64,000 bases of DNA, from positions 102,019 to 166,018 of the forward strand of contig CANKVU010000007.1 of the NCBI GenBank assembly GCA_947487205.1, given 5' to 3'. Numbering within the stretch: position 1 is the stretch's first letter; each line of letters starts with the position of its first letter. The notes beneath the pieces are model-generated. The model had not been told where the DNA came from and ran no database searches. It worked only from the letters and a program-made list of their open reading frames with translations. Below are positions 44,168-52,772 of this stretch, piece after piece. Both the position numbers and the translations under genes were made by a program. The DNA comes from an uncultured Paracoccaceae bacterium. Lineage in GTDB: Bacteria > Pseudomonadota > Alphaproteobacteria > Rhodobacterales > Rhodobacteraceae.

Positions 44168-45546
44168 GGCCGGGAACCACCACGTCGCTGCGCGCGCGGC
44201 TCTTCCGCACCATCCTGCTCGCCCTGTTGGCGACCGCCCTCTGTGCCTCGGCGGTGCGGTTCATCATGGCGCGGGAGATGTCGAACCGGCTCTACGACAA
44301 CACGCTCGAGGTGGTGGCGCTGACGATCTCGCGCGATGTGCTGTTGAGCGAGGGGGACGTGCTGGCCGAGGAGCTTCTGTCGCGGCTGATCGATGCGCTG
44401 GGCGACCCGATCTACTACCGGGTTATCGCGCCCGGGGGCGGCTTCGTCACCGGCTATTCCGCTGGGCCCGAGGGATCGCCCGCGCGCGACGCGGCGCTGC
44501 GGACCGGGGTCACGGTGTTCTATGACGGGACGTATTTCGGCGATCCCGTGCGTGGGGTCGTGTTGCGCGAATTCGTGTCCGACGACCAGTTCGACGGGTG
44601 GACCACCGTCGAGGTCTGGCAGACCGTGACGGGGCGGTCCGACCTCGCCATCCGCCTTCTGGGTCAGACGGTGGTGATCCTGGCCAATGTCCTTGTGGTG
44701 GTGGCGATCAGCGTGCTCTACGGGATCGATGTCGGCCTGCGCCCCCTGGCGCGGCTCTCGGCCTCGGTGCTGCGCCGCACGCCGCGCGACCTGTCGCCGA
44801 TCGATCACCCCGTCCCGCGAGAGATCGCGCCGCTCCGCGACGCGCTGAACGGATTGATCGGCGAGGTACGGGACGCGATCGGGCGGCGCGACGTGTTCAT
44901 CTCGGACGCCGCGCACCAGCTTCGCAATCCGATCGCCGGCGTGGCTGCGCTTCTCGACGTGGCGCGGACGGCGGAAAGCGATGCCGAACGGCGGGAAATC
45001 GTGGAGGAGGCGCAGGGTGCGATGATCCGGGTGCGGCGCCTGACCTCGCAGCTTCTCAGCCTCGAAACTCTCGAAGGGCGGGCGGGGGCCGGGGCCGCCG
45101 CACCGGTGGACCTGACGGGGCTTGCCGCCGACGCCGCCGCGCGCGTGGCGCCGCGGGCGATCGCGGCGGGGGCGGACGTGGAATACGACGCACCGCCCGA
45201 CCCGCTGATGGTACGCGCCCCGGCCGGCCTGCTGGAAGAGGCGGTGGAGAACCTGCTCGACAATGCCTGCCTCTATGGGCTGGGGCCGGGCGGCACGCTG
45301 CGCGTCGCGGTGGAACGCGGGACAGGGGCGGTGCGGCTCGTCGTGGCCGATGACGGGCCGGGGATCGCGCCCGGCCGTGCCGGGCGCATCTTCGACCGTT
45401 TCCATCGCGGCGCCGAGGACGGACACCGCGGATCCGGCCTGGGATTGGCCATCGCGCGCCGGATCGCGGAAAGCTGTGGCGGCTCGCTGGTCCTCGACCC
45501 GGGAGGGTCGGGGGCGCGCTTCGTGCTGACACTGCCCGCCGCCTGA
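44164..45546 (+). CDS. Sensor histidine kinase, TctE-like (2CSK_N sensor domain)
   Basis: A 460-residue membrane kinase. One helix lies near 13-35. A periplasmic domain (about 40-160) has YDNTLEVVALTIS, ALGDPIYYRVIAPGGGFVTGY and YDGTYFGDPVRGV, the 2CSK_N pattern of TctE. A second helix spans 165-187, followed by a HAMP-like linker. The phospho-accepting His is H251 in FISDAAHQLRNPIAG, and the ATP-binding boxes are ENLLDNACLYG, VADDGPGIAP and GSGLGLAIARRI. TctE senses tricarboxylates outside the cell. Here it is coupled to its regulator but sits 10 kb from tctC, between the glycosyltransferase operon and a dehydrogenase gene. Confidence 0.9.
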   Translation: MRPGTTTSLRARLFRTILLALLATALCASAVRFIMAREMSNRLYDNTLEVVALTISRDVLLSEGDVLAEELLSRLIDALGDPIYYRVIAPGGGFVTGYSAGPEGSPARDAALRTGVTVFYDGTYFGDPVRGVVLREFVSDDQFDGWTTVEVWQTVTGRSDLAIRLLGQTVVILANVLVVVAISVLYGIDVGLRPLARLSASVLRRTPRDLSPIDHPVPREIAPLRDALNGLIGEVRDAIGRRDVFISDAAHQLRNPIAGVAALLDVARTAESDAERREIVEEAQGAMIRVRRLTSQLLSLETLEGRAGAGAAAPVDLTGLAADAAARVAPRAIAAGADVEYDAPPDPLMVRAPAGLLEEAVENLLDNACLYGLGPGGTLRVAVERGTGAVRLVVADDGPGIAPGRAGRIFDRFHRGAEDGHRGSGLGLAIARRIAESCGGSLVLDPGGSGARFVLTLPAA

Positions 45547-45634
45547 GGAGACGGGGCGTTCGTGCCTTGCACCCGGCGCGCGACCTTGCGCAAAGGAAGG
45601 CCGAAACCATCCGCTCCCAATCCCCGGAGGATCC

Positions 45635-46711
45635 ATGGACCGCCTGACCCTTCTCGCCCTGCCCGGAGACGGTATCGGACCCGAAATCGTCGCGGCGACG
45701 CTTCGCCTTCTGGACGCCGCGCTCGGGGTGGGGGGGCCGATGCTGGAGGCCGAAACCAGAGATATCGGCTTCGCCGCGCTGGAGGCGTCGGGGACGACGT
45801 TTCCGCAGGAGGTCTTCGACCGGGCGCGCGCGGCGGACGGTGTCCTGCTCGGCCCGGTGTCGCACAACGATTACCCCGCGCGGGAGGCGGGCGGGCTGAA
45901 CCCGTCCGGAGAACTGCGCCGGCGGCTCGACCTCTATGCCAATATCCGCCCCGCCCGTACTGTTCCGGGCGTTCCGGGCCGGCTGGGATCTGGGGCGTTC
46001 GACCTCGTCATCGTGCGCGAGAACACCCAGGGCTTCTATGCCGACCGCAACATGTTCGCCGGAAGCGGGGAGTTCATGCCGGATCCCGACGTGGCGCTCG
46101 CGGTCCGCAACGTGACGCGCCAGGCCTCGCGCCGGATCGCCGAGGCCGGCTTCGAGCTGGCGGCAGAGCGCGGCGGAAAGGTGACGGCGGTCCACAAGGC
46201 GAATGTCCTGAGATTGTCGGACGGACTGTTCCTGGAGGAATGTCGCGCCGTCGCCGCCCTGTACCCCGAGATCCCGTACGAGGAGCGCCTCGTCGACGCG
46301 ATGGCGGCGCTCTTGGTGCGCGACCCTTCGGCCTTCGACGTGATCGTGACGACGAACATGTACGGCGACATCCTCTCCGACCAGGCCAGCGAGATGGCCG
46401 GGGGCCTCGGCCTCGCCGCGTCCCTGAACCGGGGCGGCGATCACGCCGTCGCCCAGGCGCAGCACGGATCGGCGCCCGACATCGCCGGGCAGGACCGCGC
46501 CAACCCCACCTCGCTGATCCTGTCGGCGGCGATGTTGCTGCGCTGGCTGTCCGCGCGGCGCGACGATCCGCGCCTGGCCGAGGCCGCGGCGCGGCTCGAG
46601 GCGGCGGTGTCCGCGTGCCTGGCCGCGCCCGAAACCCGCACGGTCGATCTGGGCGGGCAGCTCGGAACCCGGGCCTTCACCGAGGCGGTCTTGAGGCGGA
46701 TCGCCCCATAG
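45635..46711 (+). CDS. Isocitrate/isopropylmalate dehydrogenase family protein
   Basis: A 358-residue beta-decarboxylating dehydrogenase. It has LALPGDGIGPEIVAATLRLLD at the N-terminus, the substrate-binding Arg cluster LYANIRPARTV and VIVRENTQGFY, the Lys in VHKANVLRLSDGLFLE, and the metal-binding Asp region VTTNMYGDILSDQASEMAGGLG. It oxidises and decarboxylates a 3-hydroxy or 2-hydroxy-3-carboxy acid; the discriminating loop (HNDYPAREAGGLNP) does not match LeuB or TDH closely, so tartrate, malate, isocitrate and homoisocitrate remain possible. No leuCD genes adjoin it, so LeuB is unlikely. A GGAGG site precedes the ATG. Confidence 0.88.
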   Translation: MDRLTLLALPGDGIGPEIVAATLRLLDAALGVGGPMLEAETRDIGFAALEASGTTFPQEVFDRARAADGVLLGPVSHNDYPAREAGGLNPSGELRRRLDLYANIRPARTVPGVPGRLGSGAFDLVIVRENTQGFYADRNMFAGSGEFMPDPDVALAVRNVTRQASRRIAEAGFELAAERGGKVTAVHKANVLRLSDGLFLEECRAVAALYPEIPYEERLVDAMAALLVRDPSAFDVIVTTNMYGDILSDQASEMAGGLGLAASLNRGGDHAVAQAQHGSAPDIAGQDRANPTSLILSAAMLLRWLSARRDDPRLAEAAARLEAAVSACLAAPETRTVDLGGQLGTRAFTEAVLRRIAP

Positions 46712-47041
46712 GGCGACGGCCCTGCATGAATCGGGACCCAAGCGGGAGTCCGACATGGCACCCGCGAAGCCGAAAACAGGTCAGGTGGCGCGGCATAGCC
46801 CCCGCCCGCGGGTGATCGTGGCCCATTCTCCAATGGGGCGACCCGCGCCTCGCCTGGTCCGCATCGCGGAATGCGGGCCACCGATCGGTCGGGACCGTTT
46901 CCGGATCAAGCGCCCGTCACTGCGACCTTCGTCCTATACCTCGGAATTTCCTTACCGTGCCACTGGACAGCGGCCGGTCCTACACGGGCAGTATGGCGAA
47001 GGTGCGCAGGGAGACGCGCGACTCGAAACGGGGAGGAAGAC
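46712..47041. other. 330-bp intergenic region upstream of the symporter operon
   Basis: No convincing gene: the one open frame (46755-47045) has no family pattern and lacks a good ribosome site. A CCGCAT/ATGCGG hairpin lies at 46859-46876. An AT-richer patch near 46930-46960 is the likeliest promoter zone for the symporter operon. A GGGGAGG ribosome site precedes the small-subunit ATG. Confidence 0.6.
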
Positions 47042-47317
47042 ATGAGTGACGGAACCGGACGGCGTCCCAGCGACGCGTCGGGATACTGGAAGGCAAATGT
47101 CAGGACGATCATCGGATGCTTGATCGTCTGGGCACTGGTCAGCTTCGGCTTCGCGATCCTGCTGCGGCCGCTGCTGTCAGGCATCGCGGTCGGCGGAACC
47201 GACCTCGGCTTCTGGTTCGCGCAGCAGGGATCGATCCTGGTCTTTCTGGTGCTGATCTTCTTCTACGCTTGGCGCATGAACAAGATCGACCGCGAATACG
47301 GCGTCGAGGAGGACTGA
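47042..47317 (+). CDS. DUF4212 family sodium/substrate symporter small subunit
   Basis: A 91-residue protein with two membrane segments: IIGCLIVWALVSFGFAILLRPLL (about 20-42) and FWFAQQGSILVFLVLIFFYAWRM (about 53-76). The N-terminal YWKANVRTI and C-terminal DREYGVEED match the DUF4212 small subunit found next to SSS-family symporters. It is thought to assist assembly or activity of the large subunit. The GGGGAGG site lies 6 bases before the ATG, and the large-subunit gene starts 3 bases after its stop. Confidence 0.93.
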   Translation: MSDGTGRRPSDASGYWKANVRTIIGCLIVWALVSFGFAILLRPLLSGIAVGGTDLGFWFAQQGSILVFLVLIFFYAWRMNKIDREYGVEED

Positions 47318-47320
47318 GAA

Positions 47321-49102
47321 ATGGACCAGTATTATCTCAACCTGCTCTTCATCGGCGGATCTTTCGTGCTCTACATGGCGATCGCCGTGTGGGCGCGTGC
47401 CGGATCGACATCCGAATTCTACGCCGCCGGGCGCGGCATCCATCCGGTGACCAACGGGATGGCGACAGCCGCTGACTGGATGTCGGCGGCCTCGTTCATC
47501 TCCATGGCGGGCCTGATCGCCTTTTCGGGCTATGCTGCCTCGGCGTATCTGATGGGGTGGACGGGGGGCTACGTGCTGCTCGCTCTGCTTTTGGCGCCCT
47601 ATCTGCGCAAGTTCGGCAGCTTCACCGTGCCCGAGTTCATCGGCGACCGCTATTACAGCCGCTCGGCCCGCTTGGTGGCGGTGCTGTGCCTGATCGTCGC
47701 CTCCCTGACCTACGTGATCGGGCAGATGACCGGGGTGGGCGTGGCGTTCTCGCGGTTCCTGCAGGTGTCGAACTCGACCGGGCTCTTCATCGGGGCGGCG
47801 GTCGTCTTCTTCTATGCCGTTCTGGGCGGCATGAAGGGGATCACCTACACGCAGGTGGCGCAGTATGTCGTCCTGGTCTTTGCCTACACTGTTCCGGCGA
47901 TCTTCATCTCGCTGCAACTGACGGGCAACCCGATCCCGGGCCTGGGGCTCTTCTCGACCTACGAAGGGTCCGGCGAGCCGCTTCTGACGACGTTGAACCA
48001 GACGCTCGCCGATCTGGGTTTCTCGTCCTACACCGCGCAGGACGGCACCCCCTCGGCCGTGATCAACATGTTTCTCTTCACGCTCACGCTGATGATCGGT
48101 ACCGCGGGCCTGCCGCACGTCATCATCCGCTTCTTCACCGTGCCGAAGGTCTCGGACGCACGGCTGTCGGCGGGGTGGGCGCTGGTGTTCATCGCGATCG
48201 TGTATCTGACCGCCCCGGCGGTGGGTGCCATGGCGCGACTGAACATCATGGACACGATCTGGCCCAATGGCACCCAGAACGCCGAGGCGGCTCAGATCGA
48301 GGAACTGCCCGTCTGGTTCGAGAACTGGCAGACCACCGGCCTGCTCGGTATCGAGGACAAGAACGGCGACGGACGACTGCAATACTACAACGACGAGGGC
48401 CAACCGATCGACGCGCTCGGAACGACCGAGTTGCAGGGCAACGAACTGGTGCTCTTCAACCCGGACATTCTGGTGCTGGCGAACCCCGAGATCGCCCAGC
48501 TTCCGGGATGGGTCATCGCACTGGTGGCCGCCGGTGGCATGGCGGCGGCGCTTTCCACCGCGGCGGGTCTCCTGATGGCGATCTCCTCGGCCGTGAGCCA
48601 CGACCTGGTCAAGCGGTCGGTGAACCCCAACATCTCGGAAGCGGCCGAGCTCTGGTGGGCACGCGGTTCGATGGCGGTGGCCGTCGCGGTCGCGACGTGG
48701 CTGGGGCTCAACCCGCCGGGCTTCGCGGCGCAGACGGTCGCGCTGGCCTTCGGAATCGCCGCAGCAACGATCTTCCCGGTGCTGGTGATGGGCGTGTTCT
48801 CGCGTCGCATCAACAATGTTGGCGCCGTATCGGGAATGGTGACCGGCCTTGTCTTCACGGTCGGCTACATCTTCCTCCACAAGGGGTGGTTCTTCATCCC
48901 CGGGACGGAATCGTTCCCCGACACAATCGAGGGCTCCCTGTTCGGCATCCAGTCGACGGCCATCGGCTGCATCGGTGCGGCGCTGAACTTCATCGTGGCT
49001 TTCGTGGTCTCGGGGCGCACCGCCGACACCCCGGACGAGGTGAAGGCGATGATCGAGAACGTGCGCATCCCGCGCGGGGCCGGGAGCGCCACCGCCCATT
49101 GA
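47321..49102 (+). CDS. Sodium:solute symporter (SSS) family, acetate-permease-like large subunit
   Basis: A 593-residue transporter with about 13 helices. It has the N-terminal FYAAGRGIHPVTNGMATAADWMSAASFISMAGLIAFSGYA, the core motif ADWMSAASF lining the sodium site, and AALSTAAGLLMAISSAVSHDL toward the C-terminal half. A hydrophilic insert of about 70 residues (QNAEAAQIEELPVWFENWQTTG to LQGNELVLFNPD) includes an EF-hand-like DKNGDGRLQYYND loop. The type matches the VC_2705/ActP group that imports acetate and other short acids with Na+. It is followed by a strong terminator at 49151. Confidence 0.93.
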   Translation: MDQYYLNLLFIGGSFVLYMAIAVWARAGSTSEFYAAGRGIHPVTNGMATAADWMSAASFISMAGLIAFSGYAASAYLMGWTGGYVLLALLLAPYLRKFGSFTVPEFIGDRYYSRSARLVAVLCLIVASLTYVIGQMTGVGVAFSRFLQVSNSTGLFIGAAVVFFYAVLGGMKGITYTQVAQYVVLVFAYTVPAIFISLQLTGNPIPGLGLFSTYEGSGEPLLTTLNQTLADLGFSSYTAQDGTPSAVINMFLFTLTLMIGTAGLPHVIIRFFTVPKVSDARLSAGWALVFIAIVYLTAPAVGAMARLNIMDTIWPNGTQNAEAAQIEELPVWFENWQTTGLLGIEDKNGDGRLQYYNDEGQPIDALGTTELQGNELVLFNPDILVLANPEIAQLPGWVIALVAAGGMAAALSTAAGLLMAISSAVSHDLVKRSVNPNISEAAELWWARGSMAVAVAVATWLGLNPPGFAAQTVALAFGIAAATIFPVLVMGVFSRRINNVGAVSGMVTGLVFTVGYIFLHKGWFFIPGTESFPDTIEGSLFGIQSTAIGCIGAALNFIVAFVVSGRTADTPDEVKAMIENVRIPRGAGSATAH

Positions 49103-49150
49103 CGAATGAATCCGCCGGCCCGCGGGTCGGCGGAGATCGCACGAGACTTT

Positions 49151-49182
49151 GGGATCGGCCCGCCGCGGCCGATCCCCTTTTC
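49151..49182 (+). terminator. Rho-independent terminator of the symporter operon
   Basis: A perfect 10-bp stem, GGGATCGGCC (49151-49160) and GGCCGATCCC (49167-49176), encloses a CGCCGC loop, and a CTTTTCC run follows. It ends the plus-strand symporter transcript; the TetR gene converges from the right. Confidence 0.85.
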
Positions 49183-49285
49183 CGTTCAGGACCGACGCCC
49201 ACAAGTGGCCTGCGCCGAACGGACGCTTCCCTGCCGGCCGAAGTTCGAAGTGAGGATCCCGGGCAAACTCCGCGGAACCCGGACC

Positions 49286-49909
49286 TCACCGCATGTCGTC
49301 GGGTGGGATGAGGCCGAGCCCGCGCAGGTAGATGCCGATCCCGGTTTCCAGCAGATCCTCGGGCGGGAACGGGACGTTCGTGCCCGGGGAATTGCGGGCG
49401 AAAAGTTCCACGACCCCGTGGCTCATCGCCCAGACATGGGCCGAAAACATGCGCGCCGGGGGACGGCGCTCGGGCGGGATATGGGCCGACAGCGCCTCTG
49501 CCGCGCGTTCCAGCACGGCGTTGGCCCGGTTGGCCACCGCAAGGAGGCGCGGATCGCGCTGTATCGAAAGCCCCGATTCAAACATCGCGACGTAATGGCC
49601 GGGATGCTTTCGTGCGAAGGCGAGGTAGGCTCGGCCCGCCTCCTCGAAGCTGCGGAGGGCCGAAGGCTGCCCACGCTCGAATGCGTGTTCCATGAGGTCC
49701 GCGAAGATCTCGTATCCCTGTCGCGCGCATTCGGCGATCAGATCCTCGCGCCCGGCGAAATGGCGATAGACCGCCGCCGGGGTGACGCCCGCCGCCTTCG
49801 CGGCTTCCGACAATGTGAAGCCGGTCGGTCCCCGGGCCTCGATCAGGTCCAGCGCAGCATCGACGAGCGCCCGGGCGAGATCGCCGTGGTGATAGCCACG
49901 TTTAGGCAT
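49286..49909 (-). CDS. TetR/AcrR family transcriptional regulator
   Basis: A 207-residue regulator. The N-terminal helix-turn-helix is ALVDAALDLIEARGPTGFTLSEAAKAAGVTPAAVYRHFAGREDLIAECA (about 14-62). The C-terminal ligand domain includes AYLAFARKHPGHYVAMFESGLS, of the WHG/TetR_C type. The ATG at 49909 overlaps the end of ppk2 by 8 bases, so the regulator is co-translated with ppk2 and may autoregulate that transcript; the ligand is unknown. Upstream codons of the longer frame lie inside ppk2 and are not used. Confidence 0.9.
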   Translation of the reverse strand: MPKRGYHHGDLARALVDAALDLIEARGPTGFTLSEAAKAAGVTPAAVYRHFAGREDLIAECARQGYEIFADLMEHAFERGQPSALRSFEEAGRAYLAFARKHPGHYVAMFESGLSIQRDPRLLAVANRANAVLERAAEALSAHIPPERRPPARMFSAHVWAMSHGVVELFARNSPGTNVPFPPEDLLETGIGIYLRGLGLIPPDDMR

Positions 49910-50777
49910 TGGGCCCCGCCCAGATCTCCGGGCCACCGGCGATCCGCGGGTCCGGTGCGGTCGCGATGGCGGGATCCTTGCCGGCATAGTCGAGCCCGCC
50001 GAGGACGGCGTGGATGGCCGCAATACGGGCCCGGCGCTTGTCGTCGGCCCGGATTACCCACCAGGGGGCGTCGGCCGTGTGGGATCGCTCGAAGGTCTCG
50101 CCGATCGCGGCCGTGTAGGCATCCCACCGCGCCAGACCCTCGACATCCACGCGGCTCAGCTTCCATTGCTTGAGGGGGTCCCGTTCCCGGGCAAGAAACC
50201 GTCGCAATTGTTCGGCGCGTCCGATCGTCAGCCAGATCTTGACCAGGTGGATACCGTCGCGGACGAGCATCCGCTCGAAATACGGAACCTGGTCGAAGAA
50301 CAGCGCCCGTTCCTGCGGCGTGCAGAACCCGAAAACGGGTTCGACGACGCCCCGATTGTACCAGGAGCGGTCGAAAAACGCGATTTCCCCCGCCGCGGGG
50401 AGCTGCGCCGCGTAGCGCTGGAAGTACCACTGTCCCCGCTCGCGACCGCTCGGGGCGGGCAATGCGACGATACGGGCGACGCGGGGATTCATGTTCTCGC
50501 GGAACCGCTTGATGGCGCCGCCCTTGCCGGCCGCGTCGCGGCCCTCGAACAGGACCACCAGGCGCTTGCCGCGCGCCGCCACGTCCGATTGCAGCCGTAC
50601 CAGCTGGTGCTGGAGGGCGTGAAGCGTCTCATCGTAGGATTTGCGGTCCAACCGTTTCTCATAGGGATAGTCGGGCGTGACGATCCCGCCGGGGCTGTTC
50701 GCGGCGACAGCCTCCCTGATTTCGGGCGGCGCGGTGCTGGCGAACCGGCTGATGGCGCCGTCGAACGGCAGTTCCAT
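49902..50777 (-). CDS. ppk2: Polyphosphate kinase 2 (PPK2 family)
   Basis: A 291-residue single-domain PPK2. Walker A is LVVLFEGRDAAGKGGAIKRF (G79-G86 core), Walker B is FFDRSWYNRGVVEP (136-142), and the lid region is REXX-type KLSRVDVEGLARWDAYT. It uses polyphosphate to phosphorylate nucleotides (or the reverse); class I (NDP to NTP) is most likely by length and by the DRSWYNR motif, although activity on GDP or ADP cannot be read off. It overlaps the TetR gene by 8 bases. The alpha/beta hydrolase gene lies upstream on the same strand. Confidence 0.94.
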   Translation of the reverse strand: MELPFDGAISRFASTAPPEIREAVAANSPGGIVTPDYPYEKRLDRKSYDETLHALQHQLVRLQSDVAARGKRLVVLFEGRDAAGKGGAIKRFRENMNPRVARIVALPAPSGRERGQWYFQRYAAQLPAAGEIAFFDRSWYNRGVVEPVFGFCTPQERALFFDQVPYFERMLVRDGIHLVKIWLTIGRAEQLRRFLARERDPLKQWKLSRVDVEGLARWDAYTAAIGETFERSHTADAPWWVIRADDKRRARIAAIHAVLGGLDYAGKDPAIATAPDPRIAGGPEIWAGPNA

Positions 50778-50823
50778 GCCTATCTCCCTTCTGCGAAGAG
50801 GTCAGGGTAGGGGCCGGCTCCCC

Positions 50824-51804
50824 TCAGCGCAATCCGGCCCGCGCCGCGGCCCGGTCGATCGCCGCCGCGACGGCTTCGGGGTCGGCATGGTGGGGCATGT
50901 GTCCGATCCCAGCGAGCCGGGTCAGACGGGCGCCCGGAACCTGCCTGGAAAGCGGACCGGAATGGACATCGATCGGTACGATGTCGTCCGCCGTGCCGTG
51001 GACGAGCTCCAGCGGCAGATCGAGGTCGGGATACCGCCGCGCCATTTCCACCAGGTGCGAACGCAGCGTCCGGACCTGCTGGGCATTGGTCCGGAAGGCC
51101 TCGGCCCGCAGCGCGAGGGCGGCGCCGACCCGTTCGACGTAGCCCGGCGGCGGCTCCTGCGGCGCGAAGACCATCGCCACCGCACGGCGGACGAAGGCCT
51201 GCGGTGCGAAGGCGGAGATCAGCGGCACCACCGTGGCCCCGCCCAGCGACGTGCCGGTCAGGGAATAGAGCGGCCCTAGCCCCCCGGGCCACGGCTCGGT
51301 GGCCCCCGACACGATCACGGCAGCCGCGGGATCGTGGTTCAGCGCCCATGCCATGGCCACCGCGCCGCCGTAGGAATGGCCAAGCACGATTTCGTCCGCG
51401 ACGCCCAGTTCCTCCGCCGCGCGGTGGAGCAGGTCGGCCTGGACCTGCGGTCCCTCAGCCCGGGCGTCAAAGGGGCCGGCCAGAGCCGGGTCCGCATCGG
51501 TATATCCAAGGCCGGGCCGGTCGAAGATCGTGACGCGGTACCGATCGGTCAGCCGACCGGAGAAGCCGATCGTAAAATCTCGGAGGTTTCCCGACGCGCC
51601 GTGGATCAGCACCACGTCCGGACCGGACCCCGCCTGGACATAATGCACGCGGCGTCCGTCGATCAGCACGAAGTCGCCCTGCGGCGGATAAGCCTGTATG
51701 GCCTGCCGTGTCCGTCCCTCGACACGCTGGTCGACGATCGCACCGCACCCTGCGACCGCGACGAGCAGCAGGACGGAGCTAAGGACCGATGTTCTCGATT
51801 TCAT
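50824..51804 (-). CDS. Alpha/beta hydrolase, lipoprotein-anchored
   Basis: A 326-residue protein with a lipoprotein signal ([11 protein letters not shown], Cys near residue 20) and an alpha/beta hydrolase fold. It has the oxyanion block [14 protein letters not shown], the nucleophile elbow [14 protein letters not shown] (Ser), the acid in [13 protein letters not shown] and the final His in GIGHMPHH. It is probably an esterase or peroxidase-like hydrolase facing the periplasm; substrate unknown. Its start lies 26 bases inside the end of metA, so it is probably co-transcribed with it. The ATG at 51804 gives the complete lipobox signal. Confidence 0.88.
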   Translation of the reverse strand: MKSRTSVLSSVLLLVAVAGCGAIVDQRVEGRTRQAIQAYPPQGDFVLIDGRRVHYVQAGSGPDVVLIHGASGNLRDFTIGFSGRLTDRYRVTIFDRPGLGYTDADPALAGPFDARAEGPQVQADLLHRAAEELGVADEIVLGHSYGGAVAMAWALNHDPAAAVIVSGATEPWPGGLGPLYSLTGTSLGGATVVPLISAFAPQAFVRRAVAMVFAPQEPPPGYVERVGAALALRAEAFRTNAQQVRTLRSHLVEMARRYPDLDLPLELVHGTADDIVPIDVHSGPLSRQVPGARLTRLAGIGHMPHHADPEAVAAAIDRAAARAGLR

Positions 51805-52696
51805 AGGGCGTGGACTGGTATATCTGATTGATCCAGTTGCCATATAGAAGGTGGGCGTGGCTGCGCCACCGGTTGAGCGGCACCCTCCCGGGATCGTCAT
51901 CTGGGTAGTAATTGCCCGGTACGTGGATCGGCACGCCCGCGGCGACATCGCGGTCGTATTCCTGCTTGAGCGTGTCGTCGTCGTATTCGAAGTGATTGAA
52001 GATATAGAGCGCCCGGTGGTCGGGGTCGTCGACCAGCGCCGGTCCGGCCGCGTCCGAGGACAATAACGTCCGCAGCGCCGGGGCCTGGTCGATGTCCTCC
52101 TGGCGCATTTCGGTCCAGCGGGAGACGGGGATCACGCAATCGTCCGAGAAGCCGCGCAGATAGGGCGAGGCGGGATCGAGATTGAAGTGCCGGTAGCACC
52201 CGAAGAGCTTTGCGGGGAGCAGGTGCTTGGGAACGCCGTGGAAATGGTTGATCATTGCCATCCCCCCCCAACACACGCCGAAGGTGGAATGGACATGGGT
52301 CTGCGTCCAGGTGAACACCTCTTGCAGTTCGTCCCAGTAGGTCACCTCGGGGAAGGGCAGATGCTCGATCGGGGCGCCGGTGATGATGAGGCCGTCGAAC
52401 TTCTCGTGCCGGACATCGCGGAACGGGCGGTAGAACGCCTCCATGTGGCTGGGAGCGGTGTTGCGGGTCTGGTGTTCGGTCATCCGGATCAGGCGAAAAT
52501 CGATCTGCAGCGGTCCTGCGCCGATCAGGCGGGCGAACTGGTTCTCGGTCTGGATCTTCTTCGGCATGAGGTTCAGGAGCCCGATCTTCAACGGCCGGAT
52601 GTCCTGCCGCATCGCCTCGGCCTCGCCCATGACGTGGACGCCCTCGCCGCGCAGGACGTCGAAGGCGGGCAGGTCGGAGGGCAGCTTGATCGGCAT
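51779..52696 (-). CDS. metA: Homoserine O-acetyltransferase (MetA family, acetyl-CoA type)
   Basis: A 305-residue MetA-fold acyltransferase. The nucleophile is Cys142 ([11 protein letters not shown]), and the N-terminus [35 protein letters not shown] is diagnostic. Residue 111 is Glu ([13 protein letters not shown]). In MetA proteins Glu111 confers acetyl-CoA use while Gly111, as in E. coli, gives succinyl-CoA use. O-acetylhomoserine is therefore the expected product, matching MetY encoded at 6.2-7.5 kb. Annotation as succinyltransferase, based only on family name, would probably be wrong. The ATG at 52696 lies at the conserved start; the longer upstream frame is an artefact. Confidence 0.93.
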   Translation of the reverse strand: MPIKLPSDLPAFDVLRGEGVHVMGEAEAMRQDIRPLKIGLLNLMPKKIQTENQFARLIGAGPLQIDFRLIRMTEHQTRNTAPSHMEAFYRPFRDVRHEKFDGLIITGAPIEHLPFPEVTYWDELQEVFTWTQTHVHSTFGVCWGGMAMINHFHGVPKHLLPAKLFGCYRHFNLDPASPYLRGFSDDCVIPVSRWTEMRQEDIDQAPALRTLLSSDAAGPALVDDPDHRALYIFNHFEYDDDTLKQEYDRDVAAGVPIHVPGNYYPDDDPGRVPLNRWRSHAHLLYGNWINQIYQSTPYEIENIGP

Positions 52697-52772
52697 CCGG
52701 TCGCTCCGGCACGTGGGCGGGGCCGAGAGGTAGGCGGGATCGCGGCGAACGGCAATCCCCGCCCGCCCGGGG

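Noticed and set aside
46755..47045. A 96-codon open frame in the symporter upstream region
   Set aside because: No family similarity, no good ribosome site, Arg/Pro-rich, and it ends inside the ribosome site of the next gene.
52697..52772. Possible SAM-II riboswitch in front of metA, expected in many alphaproteobacteria
   Set aside because: The leader is short and GC-rich and lacks the conserved pseudoknot sequence; the metY leader also lacks it.
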